Shown: positions 34,392-44,993 of the stretch, piece after piece
Layout of the letters: each line of letters begins with the position of its first letter
Numbering within the stretch: the stretch's first letter is position 1
DNA from: Apiosordaria backusii
Lineage: Eukaryota; Ascomycota; Sordariomycetes; Sordariales; Lasiosphaeriaceae
Assembly (NCBI GenBank): GCA_030549205.1
Contig: JAUKTV010000007.1
Coordinates: forward strand, 1,736,001-1,800,000
Direction of reading: 5' to 3'
Length of the DNA stretch: 64,000 nucleotides
Notes under the pieces: model-generated
What the model saw: only the letters and a program-made list of their open reading frames with translations
Database searches by the model: none
Told to the model about the DNA's origin: nothing
Program-made: the position numbers and the translations under genes

Positions 34392-35592
34392 TTCTTTAAA
34401 GTCGGATTGATTTAGTTTATTGGTAACATGAATACAAAGGATTGTTTGTTTACTTCTTAAAAGGATTGAAATGAAAGATCATCCAACATAGAACCTGGTG
34501 CTACTGGATCAATCAGGGGCTCAGGGGTGGGATGGTCGGCAGTCCCCCAAATATTGCATTAACCAATCTCAAAAGGTAAGATATCACTTTATCGAGTAAC
34601 GAGCATGAGTGGCACACAAAAGAAGGAGCCCCGCACTGGCAAAAAAAGCTCCATTTCTGCAAAAATGCAACTGAACTTTTTTTTGTGCCACTGCGTCATT
34701 CTGGGGTTGCCCCTCTATCCCCAGACCCCAAGTGTGTTGCGGCCGAGTGAGTCGACTCGTGAGACTAGACCTGAATCGGAGCCGGCGAGTGACTCGATAC
34801 CCTTTTAAAAATTGAGAGGCTGTTCATCTTGCTCTTCAGATTTGGAGTAGTAAGAGAAACCTTGTGTGGATTTTGTCTGCTTGTTAGAAGGTGGGGGGCG
34901 GCACGCTAAAACATGTGCTGAAAGAACAGCTCTTTTCGCAGGACAAGTTCAGCATCACAAGAGAACAAAGTAACAAAAACAACAAGCCCATTATCCTCTC
35001 GAGGGCAGGTTACTATTGTACAGAGATACCCCCCAAATCTCATCCAACTTCGTAGCTGTCCATGTTGAGTACCTAAAGCAGTTCGCCTTAGAACTGCCCC
35101 ACTTTACACTCCAAGGCACTGACCGCACTGCTGCACGCCCCCCTCCTCCCCCTTCCAGGTTCGTTCCTTGCCTGCTGGCTGCAGTGGGCTCCTCCCTGTT
35201 CAACTGCCCGCCACTGCCAAACTCTGCTTGCTCTACCTGACATCTTGCTCTCTTGCCCGCAACGTCCATTTCTGTTCTTGTTGTCTGCCACCTTGTGTCT
35301 CTCTCAACTGCACCACATTGACTTGTTGTGTGCCAGGAAAAAAAAACAGTTCAAGGAAATCCGTGTGTGTTAAGTACACTTTAACCACACAAGAAGTTTG
35401 ATAATTTCACTTTTTTTCCCCAGTGAAATTCTCTTCTTTCACACTTGGACATAAAAGGCATTCTTCCTTCGCCTTTCAAACGACCCCACGAGTCTCTGTC
35501 CAACTACCTTAGACTCCCCCTCGATCGATCTAAACATCGATCTCCTCCTACCGAACAACCACACCCAACCTCCCAACAAAAAAACCGCCAAG
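34392..35592. promoter_or_regulatory. Upstream region and leader of eIF5B
   Basis: 1.2 kb between the Mms1-like stop and the eIF5B ATG. The last 250 bp are pyrimidine-rich (CT tracts, ccttcgcctttc), typical of leaders of highly expressed fungal translation genes. No gene seen. Confidence 0.5.
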
Positions 35593-38500
35593 ATGCCCCC
35601 CAAAAAGAAGGGAAACAAGAAAGCCAACGACGACTGGGAAGCCGAAGCCTTTGGCGAAACTGCCCCCGCCACTGATGCCCCCGCTGCCGACGGCGCCGCC
35701 GAAGATGAAGCCCCCGCAGGTGGCCTCATGGCCCGCATGAAGAAAATCAAGGAGAAGCGCAAGCAAAAGGGCATGGACGAGGACTGGCTCAACGAAGTCG
35801 ACACCGCCCCCGACGGAGCTGCCTCCCCCGCTGCTGCTGCTGCTGCTGAATCGCCTGCTGCCGTCGCCGAGCCCGCCGCCCCGGTTGAAGCGAGCATGGA
35901 GGATGAGTTTGCCCTGCCTGCCAAGGGGGCCAAGGGCGGGAAGCAGCAAAAGGGCGTGACCCAAGTCTCGAAGAACAAGCAGGCTCAGGCTGCTCAGGCT
36001 GCACAGGCTGCGCAGGCTGCGCAGGCGGCCAAGGAGGAGGAGGAGCTTGGCGAGGGCGGGAGGGTGCTGACCAAGGCGGAGAAGGAGAAGCTCAAGAAGG
36101 AGAGGGAGAAGCAGAGGAAGAAGGAGCAGGTATGTTCAGACATTTGGTTTATATCAAAAGGGGAGAGGATGCTAACAAGTGTGAAATACATAGGCTGCCA
36201 AGAAGAAGGCCACTGCCCCAACCAAGGCTGAGCCTGCAAAGGCAGAGGAGAAGAAGCCCGACTCTCCTGCCCCCGCGGCTGCGGCTGTCGCCCCGCCTCC
36301 CGAGCCTGCTGCCGCCGGTGGCAAGAAGAAGAAGATCCCCGCTGCCCTTGCTGCTCTTCAGAAGCAACAGGAGGCACTCCGCCGCGCGCAGGAGGAGAGT
36401 GAAAGACTTGCCGCTGAGGAGAAGGCGAGGATAGAGGAGGAGGAGCGCCTCGAGGCCGCGGAGCTCAAGAGAAAGGAGGAGGAGAAGGCGAGGAAGAAGG
36501 CCAAGGAGAGGGAAAGGGTTGAGCAGCTCAAGAAGGAGGGCAAGTTTATGACCAAGGCTCAGAAGGAGGAGAAGGCCCGCAATGAGAGGAAGCTGCAGCA
36601 GATGTTGGCGGCTGGTATCAAGGTTGGTGGGTTAGCTGAGGAGGGAGATGAGGCTGGTGAGGAGAAGAAAAAGGAGAAGAAGCCCAAGGTTGAGAAGAAG
36701 AGGGGCGGTGCTATGCAGAAGAAGCTCGAGGAGGAGAGGGCTCTTGCTGAGGCTGCTGAGCGTGCCAGAGTCCAGGCTGAGGCTGCCGCCAAGGAGCAGG
36801 CTGAAAAGGAGCGCATTGCTCGTGAGAAGGCTGAGAAGGCGGCTGCTGAGAAGGCGGCTGCTGCTAAGGCTGCTGCTGACGACGATATCGATGAAGATTG
36901 GGAGGCCGCTGCTGCGTCAGATAAGGAGGATGTTCAGGACAGCTGGGATGCCGAGTCTGATGAGGAGGGTGGGAAGAAGACTGAGTTGCCTTCAAGACCG
37001 AAGCAGAAGGGTGGAGAGTCTGAGTCAGAAGAGGAAGATTCCGAAGAGGAGTCGTCTGACGATGAAGAAGCGACGGCCGCACAGCTTGCCGAGGAGAAGA
37101 GGAAGAGAGAGGCTGCCGAGCGCAGAGAAAAGGCTCACCAGGCCGCTCTCGCTGCCCGGTCAAAGGACAACCTCCGCTCGCCCATTTGCTGTATTCTCGG
37201 TCACGTCGATACCGGAAAGACCAAGCTGCTCGACAAGATTCGTCAGACCAACGTCCAGGAGGGCGAAGCTGGTGGTATTACGCAGCAGATTGGTGCTACA
37301 TACTTCCCTGCCGATGCCATCCGGCAAAAGACTGCCGTCGTCAACCAGGACGGCAAGTTTGAGCTCAAGGTCCCCGGTCTCCTTATCATCGACACACCCG
37401 GTCACGAGTCTTTCTCCAACTTGCGGTCCCGCGGTTCGTCTCTGTGCAACATTGCCATCTTGGTGGTTGATATCATGCACGGCCTCGAGCCTCAAACTAT
37501 CGAGTCGATGAACCTCTTGAAGTCCAGAAAGACTCCTTTCGTCGTCGCCCTCAACAAGATCGATCGTCTCTACGGCTGGAAGAAGATTGATAACAACGGC
37601 TTCCAGGACTCTTTGGCTCTGCAGAGCAAGGCGGTGCAGAACGAGTTCAAGAACCGTCTCGAGCAGACCAAGCTCGCCTTTGCCGAGCAGGGTTTCAACT
37701 CTGAGCTCTTCTACGAGAACAAGAACATGTCAAAATACGTCTCGCTCATCCCCACCTCTGCCCACACCGGCGAGGGTATCCCCGATATGCTCAAGCTTAT
37801 CGCCCACCTGACCCAGGAGAGGATGGTGGGTTCGCTCATGTACCTGTCCGAGGTCGAGGCTACCGTTCTCGAAGTCAAGGCTATCGAGGGTTTCGGTATG
37901 ACCATCGATGTTATCTTGTCGAACGGTATCCTCAGGGAAGGCGACCGCATCATGTTGTGCGGTGTGGAAGGTGTCATCAAGACCAATATCAGAGCGCTGC
38001 TTACTCCAGCTCCGCTTAAGGAACTGCGTGTAAAGTCGCAGTACGTCCACAACAAGGAGGTCAAGGCCGCCTTGGGTGTCAAGATCAGCGCCCCCGGTCT
38101 TGAAGGCGCCATTGCCGGTTCCAGACTTGTTGTCGTCGGCCCCGATGACGATGAAGACGATCTCGAGGAGGAAGTCGAGGCCGATCTCGCCTCGCTCTTC
38201 AGCCGTGTCGAGAAGTCCGGCCGCGGTGTCTCCGTCCAGGCGTCTACCCTCGGTTCCCTCGAGGCCTTGCTTGACTTCCTCAAGGACTGCAAGATCCCCG
38301 TTGCCAACGTCGGTATCGGTCCCGTCTACAAGCGCGACGTCATGCAGTGCGGTGTCATGCTGGAGAAGTCCCCTGACTTTGCTGTCATGCTGTGCTTCGA
38401 TGTAAAGGTTGACAAAGAAGCTCAGCAGTACGCCGAGGACAACGGCATCAAGATCTTCACTGCTGATATTATCTACCATCTCTTTGACAACTTCACCAAG

Positions 38501-39043
38501 CACCAAGCCGAGCAGCTAGAGAAGAAGAAGGAAGAGTCCAAGATGTTGGCTGTTTTCCCTTGTGTCTTGTCGCCGGTGGCGGTGTTCAACAAGACGAGCC
38601 CGATTGTGATCGGTGTGGATGTTGTGGAGGGCGCGCTGAGGATTAATACGCCAATTGCGGCGATTAAGCAGAATCCTACCACGGGGTTGAAGGAGATTAT
38701 CCATATTGGGAGAGTGTAAGTTTTTCCTTTTTTTTTTCTCACCATCATATATATCTATCCCCCCCCAGAGATGCTAACTTTTGTCGGGAATAATAGTACC
38801 TCGATCGAGCGCGAACACAAGCAGATCCCCATCTGCAAAAAGGGCCAGCCGTCGGTCGCCGTCAAGATCGAGATGGGCAGCCACCAGCCGACGTACGGGA
38901 GACAGCTCGAGGAGAAGGACATGCTTTACTCTTCTATTACCAGGGCGTCCATCAACTGCCTGAAGGAGTTTTACCGCGCCGACATGACGAATGATGACTG
39001 GCAGCTGATTATTAAGCTGAAGCCCATGTTTGACATTGCTTAA
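35593..39043 (+). CDS. FUN12: Eukaryotic translation initiation factor 5B
   Basis: GTPase that promotes 60S subunit joining in the cytosol. Exons 35593-36129, 36194-38715 and 38797-39043 give 1,101 aa. The first 500 residues are a Lys/Glu/Ala-rich charged tail with coiled-coil-like KKERE runs and acidic patches (EEEDSEEESSDDEE), as in yeast Fun12. The G domain starts near 512: G1 GHVDTGKTK, G2 GGITQQIGA, G3 DTPGHESF, G4 NKID and G5 SAHTGEG. Domain II (EGFGMTIDVILSNG), domain III and the domain IV beta-barrel (LPCVLSPVAVFNK-like, IGVDVVEGAL) follow, with the C-terminal end SIKRASINCLKEFY-like, then MTNDDWQLIIKLKPMFDIA. ATG context AAGATGCC. All domains appear intact. It is convergent with the GDI gene. 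Confidence 0.97.
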
Positions 39044-39660
39044 ATTTAAACAACGGCTTTCTCTCTCTTTCGACAATGTTTTTTTGCAAAAAGGTCGGGA
39101 TGGGGAGGGAGGGGGGAAAATGGGGAGGGAAAAGGATGGATGGGTGGGTAGCACAAAAAAGAATTTTTTTTTTTTGGGGGGGGGGCGGTTGGTGATGAAT
39201 TTGTGTTGCTGTTGTTGCTGTTATCATGAGGTAGGTAGGTATCATGTCATTATTTTAGGTATACAAAATGTTTATGAGGTATTTGTTGTATATTGTTTTG
39301 TTTGGGTGGTGGTTCTTGTGACTTGGTGTTGATCACGAGAGAAGTCAACTATAGGAGTGAGTGATCAATCTGTTTTCCCCTTGCTCACACATCAGGTATA
39401 ACTCAAATGAATGTTCGAGGACGAACAAAAACTTACCAACAACCCATCACATCATTTCCAAAAGCAAGTTCCTAATTGTTTGTGTATTGCTTGCTTATAC
39501 GTTCAGAAAAAAAAAAGCTAAACACATATCAATCCCCCTCAACACCACCCTCGCCTCGCCTCCCATTGGCAGAAAATATCCTACCCATCTACCCCCCTCT
39601 CCCTCTCCCTCTCCCTCTCCCTCTCCCCTAACCTTTCCAGCTGGCCCCCACCCCCCCAAC
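39044..39660. other. Convergent intergenic region, eIF5B / Rab GDI
   Basis: 617 bp with long homopolymers (T-run followed directly by a G-run near 39167-39187) and a (CTCCCT)n microsatellite near the GDI end. No gene seen. Confidence 0.6.
39598..39627. repeat. (CTCCCT)5 microsatellite
   Basis: Five hexamer units in the 3' flank of the Rab GDI gene. Confidence 0.85.
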
Positions 39661-41443
39661 TTAGTGATCACCACCCTCGATCTGGATACCCTCCCTCAAA
39701 CCCTCCACAACCAGCTCCTCGCCCGCCAGGCGGCGGTAGATATCCCTAACGTCATCGGTAGTCGTCTCAAAGTGGCTGGAGGCGTCATAGCTCTTGGAGA
39801 TGAAGATGTTGTCCTTGGTGCCGTCCTCGAGGGGCTCATACAGCGGGATGGGGGGGCCCTGTTCACAAAAACACACATGTTAATTCCAAGATAAAAAGAA
39901 GGATGAGGGGGAAAGGTGTGTGTTACTGACCATAAACTGCTCCTCAATCTTGCCCAGGCGCTCAATACCAGGAGCCAACTCGAGGTGGTGGTTGGCCGAC
40001 GTCTCGGCAATGGTGGACACAATGGCGATCCAGTAGCCCTTGGGGCAGACATTGTGGGCCGAGGAGACGACAGCGATGTAGATATCTATCACACAATCAA
40101 GTCAATACACATCCACCCACTCAAGCAAGCTGACTGGGCGAGAGAAAAACATACCATTCTTCCTCCCCACCTGACTCTGAGGAATAATAAGCTGCGCCGA
40201 ATCCGCATCGTTCGTGTTGGCCAATGGGTGCTTCAAGATGCAAATCGCCCTCAGCACATGTCCCGTCACCTTGACCTTGTTGGGGAAGTAGCTCGGGTCT
40301 CCCAAGATAAGCTTGGCCTTGGTCTCAAACTTCATCTCGGGCTCAATGTTGGTCATGGTGGCCTTGATGCCCACCGCCTTGTCACCTTCGTACACGATCT
40401 CGTCGACGTTGGTGTTGAGCATGTAGGTGCCGCCGTAGATGGCAGAGAGACGAGCGAAACCCTGGGGGAGCTCGCCGAGACCATAAAGGGGGTAGATGTA
40501 GGGGGATTTGCCGTAGCGGGCGACCGAGTTGCCGTACAGGCGGATGCGCTCGATGGCCTCGGGGGCGACGCCGGGTTGGTCGAAGTAAGCGTCGGTTTGG
40601 TAGAGGGCCATGGCGTGGCCGATGAAGTCCTTTGTTGTGGCTTCGAGGCCGAACTTGTCGTAGACTTCCTTCATGGTGCAAGTTGACATGTTGAGGCCTG
40701 GAACAATAGAGAAATGTCAGCTAGATGCCACCCTCCTTTGTTTCCGGTGTGTGAACTAACCCTTGTGCGTCGCAGAGTCCTTGGGGTCAAACTGGCCAAC
40801 CCACTCGATGAAGCTCTTCATGCGGCGCTTCTCAAAGATGCCCATCAGGGGGGACTTGAGAGCCTCGCCGGCGTCTGAGGGGACCTTGGCAACGGTCGTC
40901 TTGCTTCCCGCACCCTGCTGGACATAGCTGCCGGCGACCTGCTTGAACTCGAGGTATCGGGTCACGTCGGTCGAGACAAGAATGTTTGTGAGCTCGCCAG
41001 AGGACATGAGGAACTTGGGGACGAGGTCGATGTTCCAGTCGTTCAGGCGGCCGTACTCTTTCCAGGGCTCGGTGCCCTCGGCGTAGTTGCCATACTTCTT
41101 GTAGAGCTGTTGTTGTTGAACCAGACGTTAGCTAACCATCCGGCCTCTCGGGGTGACCCAACAACAATTGAAGCGGAGGAAAGGGGGGGCATACCGTCTC
41201 AAGGTTGACTGAAGCTGCCTCACTGTCAAGCCGCAAAAAAAAAGGGGGGGGCGTATGTAAGTTCAACGGCTCTCAAACCATGTAGAAAGTAACAGCAAGG
41301 CAAACTCACCCGCCGTAGTGGTCGTTGCGGTCAATGTGCAACACCTTCTTCCCCTTGACACTGAGCACACCGGACAGGATGCACTCGGTCAAACCGGTGC
41401 CCAGCACAATGACATCGTACTCTGGGGCGATCTCTTCAGCCAT
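39661..41443 (-). CDS. GDI1: Rab GDP-dissociation inhibitor
   Basis: Cytosolic chaperone that extracts prenylated GDP-bound Rab proteins from membranes and recycles them. Exons 41443-41310, 41222-41195, 41106-40761, 40697-40155, 40085-39931 and 39858-39661 give 467 aa, a normal length. It begins MAEEIAPEYDVIVLGTGLTEC, with the dinucleotide-fold motif LGTGLTECILSG and the HIDRNDHYGGEAASV sequence-conserved region. Next come NWNIDLVPKFLMSSGELTN-type residues, MGIFEKRRMKSFIEWV, and LYGLGELPQGFARLSAIYGGTY, all GDI hallmarks. Exon 2 is only 28 nt. Intron 1 has a run of 9-10 T after a C-run before its acceptor. The C-terminal end (GIQIEGGDH) is short. Confidence 0.97.
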
Positions 41444-42199
41444 GGTTCTGCTCGGGAGAATCTATCGGTTTTCCGTTTGTGTTGGATGAATGGGATGGTG
41501 AGTGTAAAATGGAGAATGGGCGGTTTCTAGCTTCGCTGCTTGGGTCGGTGTCTCGCAGGTGGGAAGCTAAGGCTCGGGGGGAGGTGGGTCGACTTATATT
41601 CCCTATTAAAGAGATGGAGAGGTGACAGCTCAACGACTGCAAGAAAGAATAAAAGAACCAAAGCTCCCAAGATTGCAAATCAAGAACAAAAAAACGGCGG
41701 AGATCACGGTGGAAATTTGATGGACTGGCAAGGTTTATTAGCAGCTGGCCAGAGTTGTTTGCTTATGAGAGGTGATGTTGGGCTTAATATTAGGTTATCA
41801 TTCATTAGGGGGGGAGGTTGCTGTCGCTCGCCTCTTGGTGGGGAGGTGAGGGGCGGGAGTGGCAGCCCCGCATCTGGGTCTCCTTTAAGCTAAACCAAGT
41901 AGGTACCATGGCGTCTTGTGATTCGACGCCGAAACAACAGGCGGTCTGGGTCATCGTCTCAGCTCATTTATGCTGGACATTGCAGAGCTGGATGCCATCA
42001 AACCTGCCGAACAAGACAACGTCACATCATCATATCCAGTTCTTTTGGAGGAATCAATACACTATCTGTACAAGAAGAAACCCGATGATGCCGTCCGCCC
42101 ATCTATATACATACATCGGTTCAACGGCCTTTTTGAAATCCTAGTTGCGGTTGGTGTCCGTATGTTGATACACAGGGTTATACCTAGTGTAAATTCCCC
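41444..42199. promoter_or_regulatory. Region between Rab GDI start and MRPL4 3' end
   Basis: 756 bp. The left part is the GDI promoter and leader; the right part is the MRPL4 3' flank. Short open frames are present but none resembles a protein. Confidence 0.5.
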
Positions 42200-43077
42200 T
42201 TATAACCTCGCCGCCTCACCCTGAGCCTTTCCCTCCGATGGTACCTCTGCAGCCTCACCCCCAACCGGCCCTCTGAAATCCTTAAGCCCAACCTCTTCCA
42301 CAGCAACCCCCTCCTCCTCCTCCAAATACTCCTTCGGCGTAAAAGCCTTGCCCTTCCCACTCAAGTTAACCTCCGGATCATTCTCCGCCAGCTTAACCGC
42401 ATCCTCCCAAGCATAAAACCTCTCCGTCAGCACATGCTTGATACCGCGCATCGTAATTCGAACCTGTTATCCCCCTTCATTAGCATATGTTCTCCTCTAT
42501 CTTTCCCGTTTTCGCCCAAACTTACCTCCCGATCCCTCCCCTGAGCCTCACTCTTCCCAAACCCCATCTTCCCCCTCTCCCTCTCCCACGCCGCCGTCGC
42601 AATCCTATTCCGCTCCTTCACGCAAACCCACCACAACTTGTGCAAATCCTCCCAGCTCTTCCCCCTCAGCTCCTCCACCATCCACGCCCGACCATGCTTC
42701 ATATCATCCTCCGGCGCCGCCGCCACCGTCTCCCTGTTGGGAAAAAAATCCCACAATCCGTGATCAGGATCCACCTCAATGGGCGGCAGCTCCTCCCTCC
42801 TCTTGGGCTTGGGCAGCGGCTCGTCAGACATGGACAGCCTCCAGCGCAGGCCCGTGCGGCGGAGGGCCGACTGGCCGCGGTTTTTGGACATGTCCTTGTT
42901 GGAGCGGGCGCCGGGGTAGGTGTGCCTCTTCAGGAGGGAAGAGGTTGTAGAAAGGGGGGCTGTTTGCTGGATTGGCAGGAGGAGGAGGAGGGGTATCCTC
43001 CTGGAGGTAGTGTTGGAGGAGGTGAGTCTGGTGAAGGCCGCGCCTAGGGAGGGGCGGATGCTGGCGGAGGAGGCCAT
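42200..43077 (-). CDS. MRPL4: Mitochondrial large-subunit ribosomal protein uL29m (MRPL4/L47 family)
   Basis: Component of the mitochondrial 54S subunit near the peptide exit. Exons 43077-42526 and 42463-42200 give 271 aa. The first 45 residues are rich in Ser, Thr, Arg and Leu with no acidic residues (MASSASIRPSLGAAF), a mitochondrial presequence. The MRP-L47 domain follows: RRTGLRWRLSM, then DHGLWDFFPNRE, GRAWMVEELRGKSWEDLHKLWW and VCVKERNRIATA, with VRITMRGIKHVLTERFYAWEDA after the intron. The intron donor follows DRE and the acceptor precedes VRIT, matching the family join. Divergent from the small membrane-protein gene. Confidence 0.93.
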
Positions 43078-43639
43078 CGTGAATGTCTGTCTGTCGAGGG
43101 GTTCGTGAGACCGACGGGTGATTCGTATGTGGCTCGCTCGTTCGTTCGTTCGTTCGTTCGATTCTCTCTCTTCGACAAAAGGAGTGACTGTCGTAAAATT
43201 GTTCCCCGCCGTTGACAGTGGACGGTGGTGGTGGTCACAAAGCGTCTACGATCAATCCAATCCAACGGAACTGCCTTTGCTTGACTTGACCTGCAACTTG
43301 TGAACTGCAACTTTCAAAATTTGGGTGGTCCGAGCGTTCCCGTCCGGCGGTGGGGTGAAATGTCAAGCGGGAACTTCCGCGGGGCTGTTTGGTCTGTCAA
43401 ATGGTCTTGAGCTTAAGAGGAATTTATCCCACCAATAGCTGCATATCACTTCGAACTGCCCTGATCTTGGGGGAATTGGATATTTGCATAACCCATCCGT
43501 GTTTGAAGCCATCACCAGACTGAACCAGACGAAACATATCACCGCCTCATATTCATCCCTCTGGTTTTACAAGCTCGAACCGGACAAGCATCATTCTGTC
43601 AAGACCTCTCAAAAGCACAAGTACAGGTGAACAGCAAAG
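43078..43639. promoter_or_regulatory. Divergent promoter region, MRPL4 (-) / 74-aa protein (+)
   Basis: 562 bp between two start codons, including a (TTCG)5 microsatellite at 43138-43160 close to the MRPL4 start. No gene seen. Confidence 0.5.
43138..43160. repeat. (TTCG)n microsatellite
   Basis: Five TTCG units in the MRPL4 5' region. Confidence 0.85.
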
Positions 43640-43928
43640 ATGACACTCCTCCAGTACGTCGCACCTCATCCACCCTCCCTTCATCCGTTCAAGCACCAAC
43701 TAACACACCAATATCAGAACCTACCAAAACCTCTCCCCCAAAGCCAAACTCGGCGTGGGCTTCGGCCTCGTAGCCTGGGGTCTCATCGGTCTCCAGCTCT
43801 CAGACAAGGCCGAGCAGAAGCTAGGCTACACCCCCACCGAGCAGGACAAGGCCGAGCTCGACAAGATAATTCCAAAGATTCACACTGTATCTAGAGAGAA
43901 GCCTTCGTCATCATCATCGTCACCATAG
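43640..43928 (+). CDS. Small single-span membrane protein of unknown function (74 aa)
   Basis: Exons 43640-43653 (14 nt) and 43718-43928 give 74 aa. The intron has GTACGT, a CTAAC branch-like site and CAG. The start is MTLLQTYQNLSPKAKLG. Residues about 15-32 (KLGVGFGLVAWGLIGLQL) form one likely membrane segment with small-residue GxxxG-type spacing; a charged helix (DKAEQKLGYTPTEQDKAELDKI) follows and the end is a poly-Ser tail. There is no cleavable signal peptide. It sits divergently from a mitochondrial ribosomal protein gene and looks like small inner-membrane mitochondrial proteins, but I cannot name it. The intron with good sites and clean coding continuation support a real gene. Confidence 0.75.
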
Positions 43929-44993
43929 CTCTGCCCGGAAAGAACCACAAAGCAAAATAAACACCAAATAAAAAAGGCGATTCATGACGAGACACAGATC
44001 TATGGGTTTGCGTTTACTACGCCTGTCATCTACCATCGAACGTCACAATACTAGTTTGCCCGTGCAAAAACTTCTAATAGAACAACCACAACACAGCATT
44101 TCTCTCTTTTGACCTCTCTTCTAAAAGTAAAAAACGTATGTAAATATGTTCTGACATGATGTACAAGCTTGTCCAGCCAGTTTTTCTTTTGAATCCCTCC
44201 CCACCCCAGTTGGTCACCCTGCAACCCTCCCCACAACCATCTCCCTTTTCGAAACCCCGTACTTTTCCCATCCTTCAACTTTTTTATTATCGTATTTTTG
44301 TTCTGCTCCTTCCTTGCCCCTAGACACACCCATGATGGACAAGCTACAGCAAGCCATTCAAATCCCCTTCCTTCTTCCAGCATCCATCTACCCATCCTCC
44401 ATTCCCCCTTGATGCCCCCGGTCCCCCATCCCCAGTCTATGTTCGTTCGATCGTTCGTTGCAGGTAAATTCTGGGAAGAATAAAACTTGTCTAATGCAAA
44501 ACCCACCCCTGTACACACTCCTTAAACAGACGAACAAGAGAAATCTAAAGCTCGATGAATCATCGCAAGAGAAAAGCCCGCACCACCAAAGCCCACCATC
44601 CACGTTTGTAAGAAAAAAATGCAAACAACAAACCGCCGAGTTTGTGACCAATCTGATGCAAACGGAGGGGGGAATCGTCGAAACTTTTGGAATTGTCGCC
44701 CGTGCGTGTGTCGGGGAGAGAGAGAGAGAGAGAGAGAGAAACAACCAAATCATCATAAACTCGGGGAAACCACTTTCAAACTCGCAATAGCAAAAACATG
44801 AAAAGAAAACCATTGAGACCGCAGCAAAAAACCATGAATAAAAGACTAAACGAGACCCCCCATCCTCTTTAAAAACAAAAATAAGCATTAAAACGCCGTT
44901 GATGCAGTTTGTCGAGCGCTGCCCAGCATACTGGGTCGCCATTATGCCGATATTCCTCTTTTTCTCCGCTACTGAGTTGGTTTTTCCGGACGA
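43929..44993. other. Convergent intergenic region, 74-aa protein / C2H2 regulator
   Basis: 1.07 kb, AT-moderate, with a (GA)12 microsatellite at 44716-44739. Probably long 3' UTRs; no gene seen. Confidence 0.55.
44716..44739. repeat. (GA)12 microsatellite
   Basis: Uninterrupted GA dinucleotide run in the 3' flank of the C2H2 regulator. Confidence 0.85.

Noticed and set aside
39916..40686. 256-codon frame on the plus strand
   Set aside because: Antisense to Rab GDI exons and runs across its introns.
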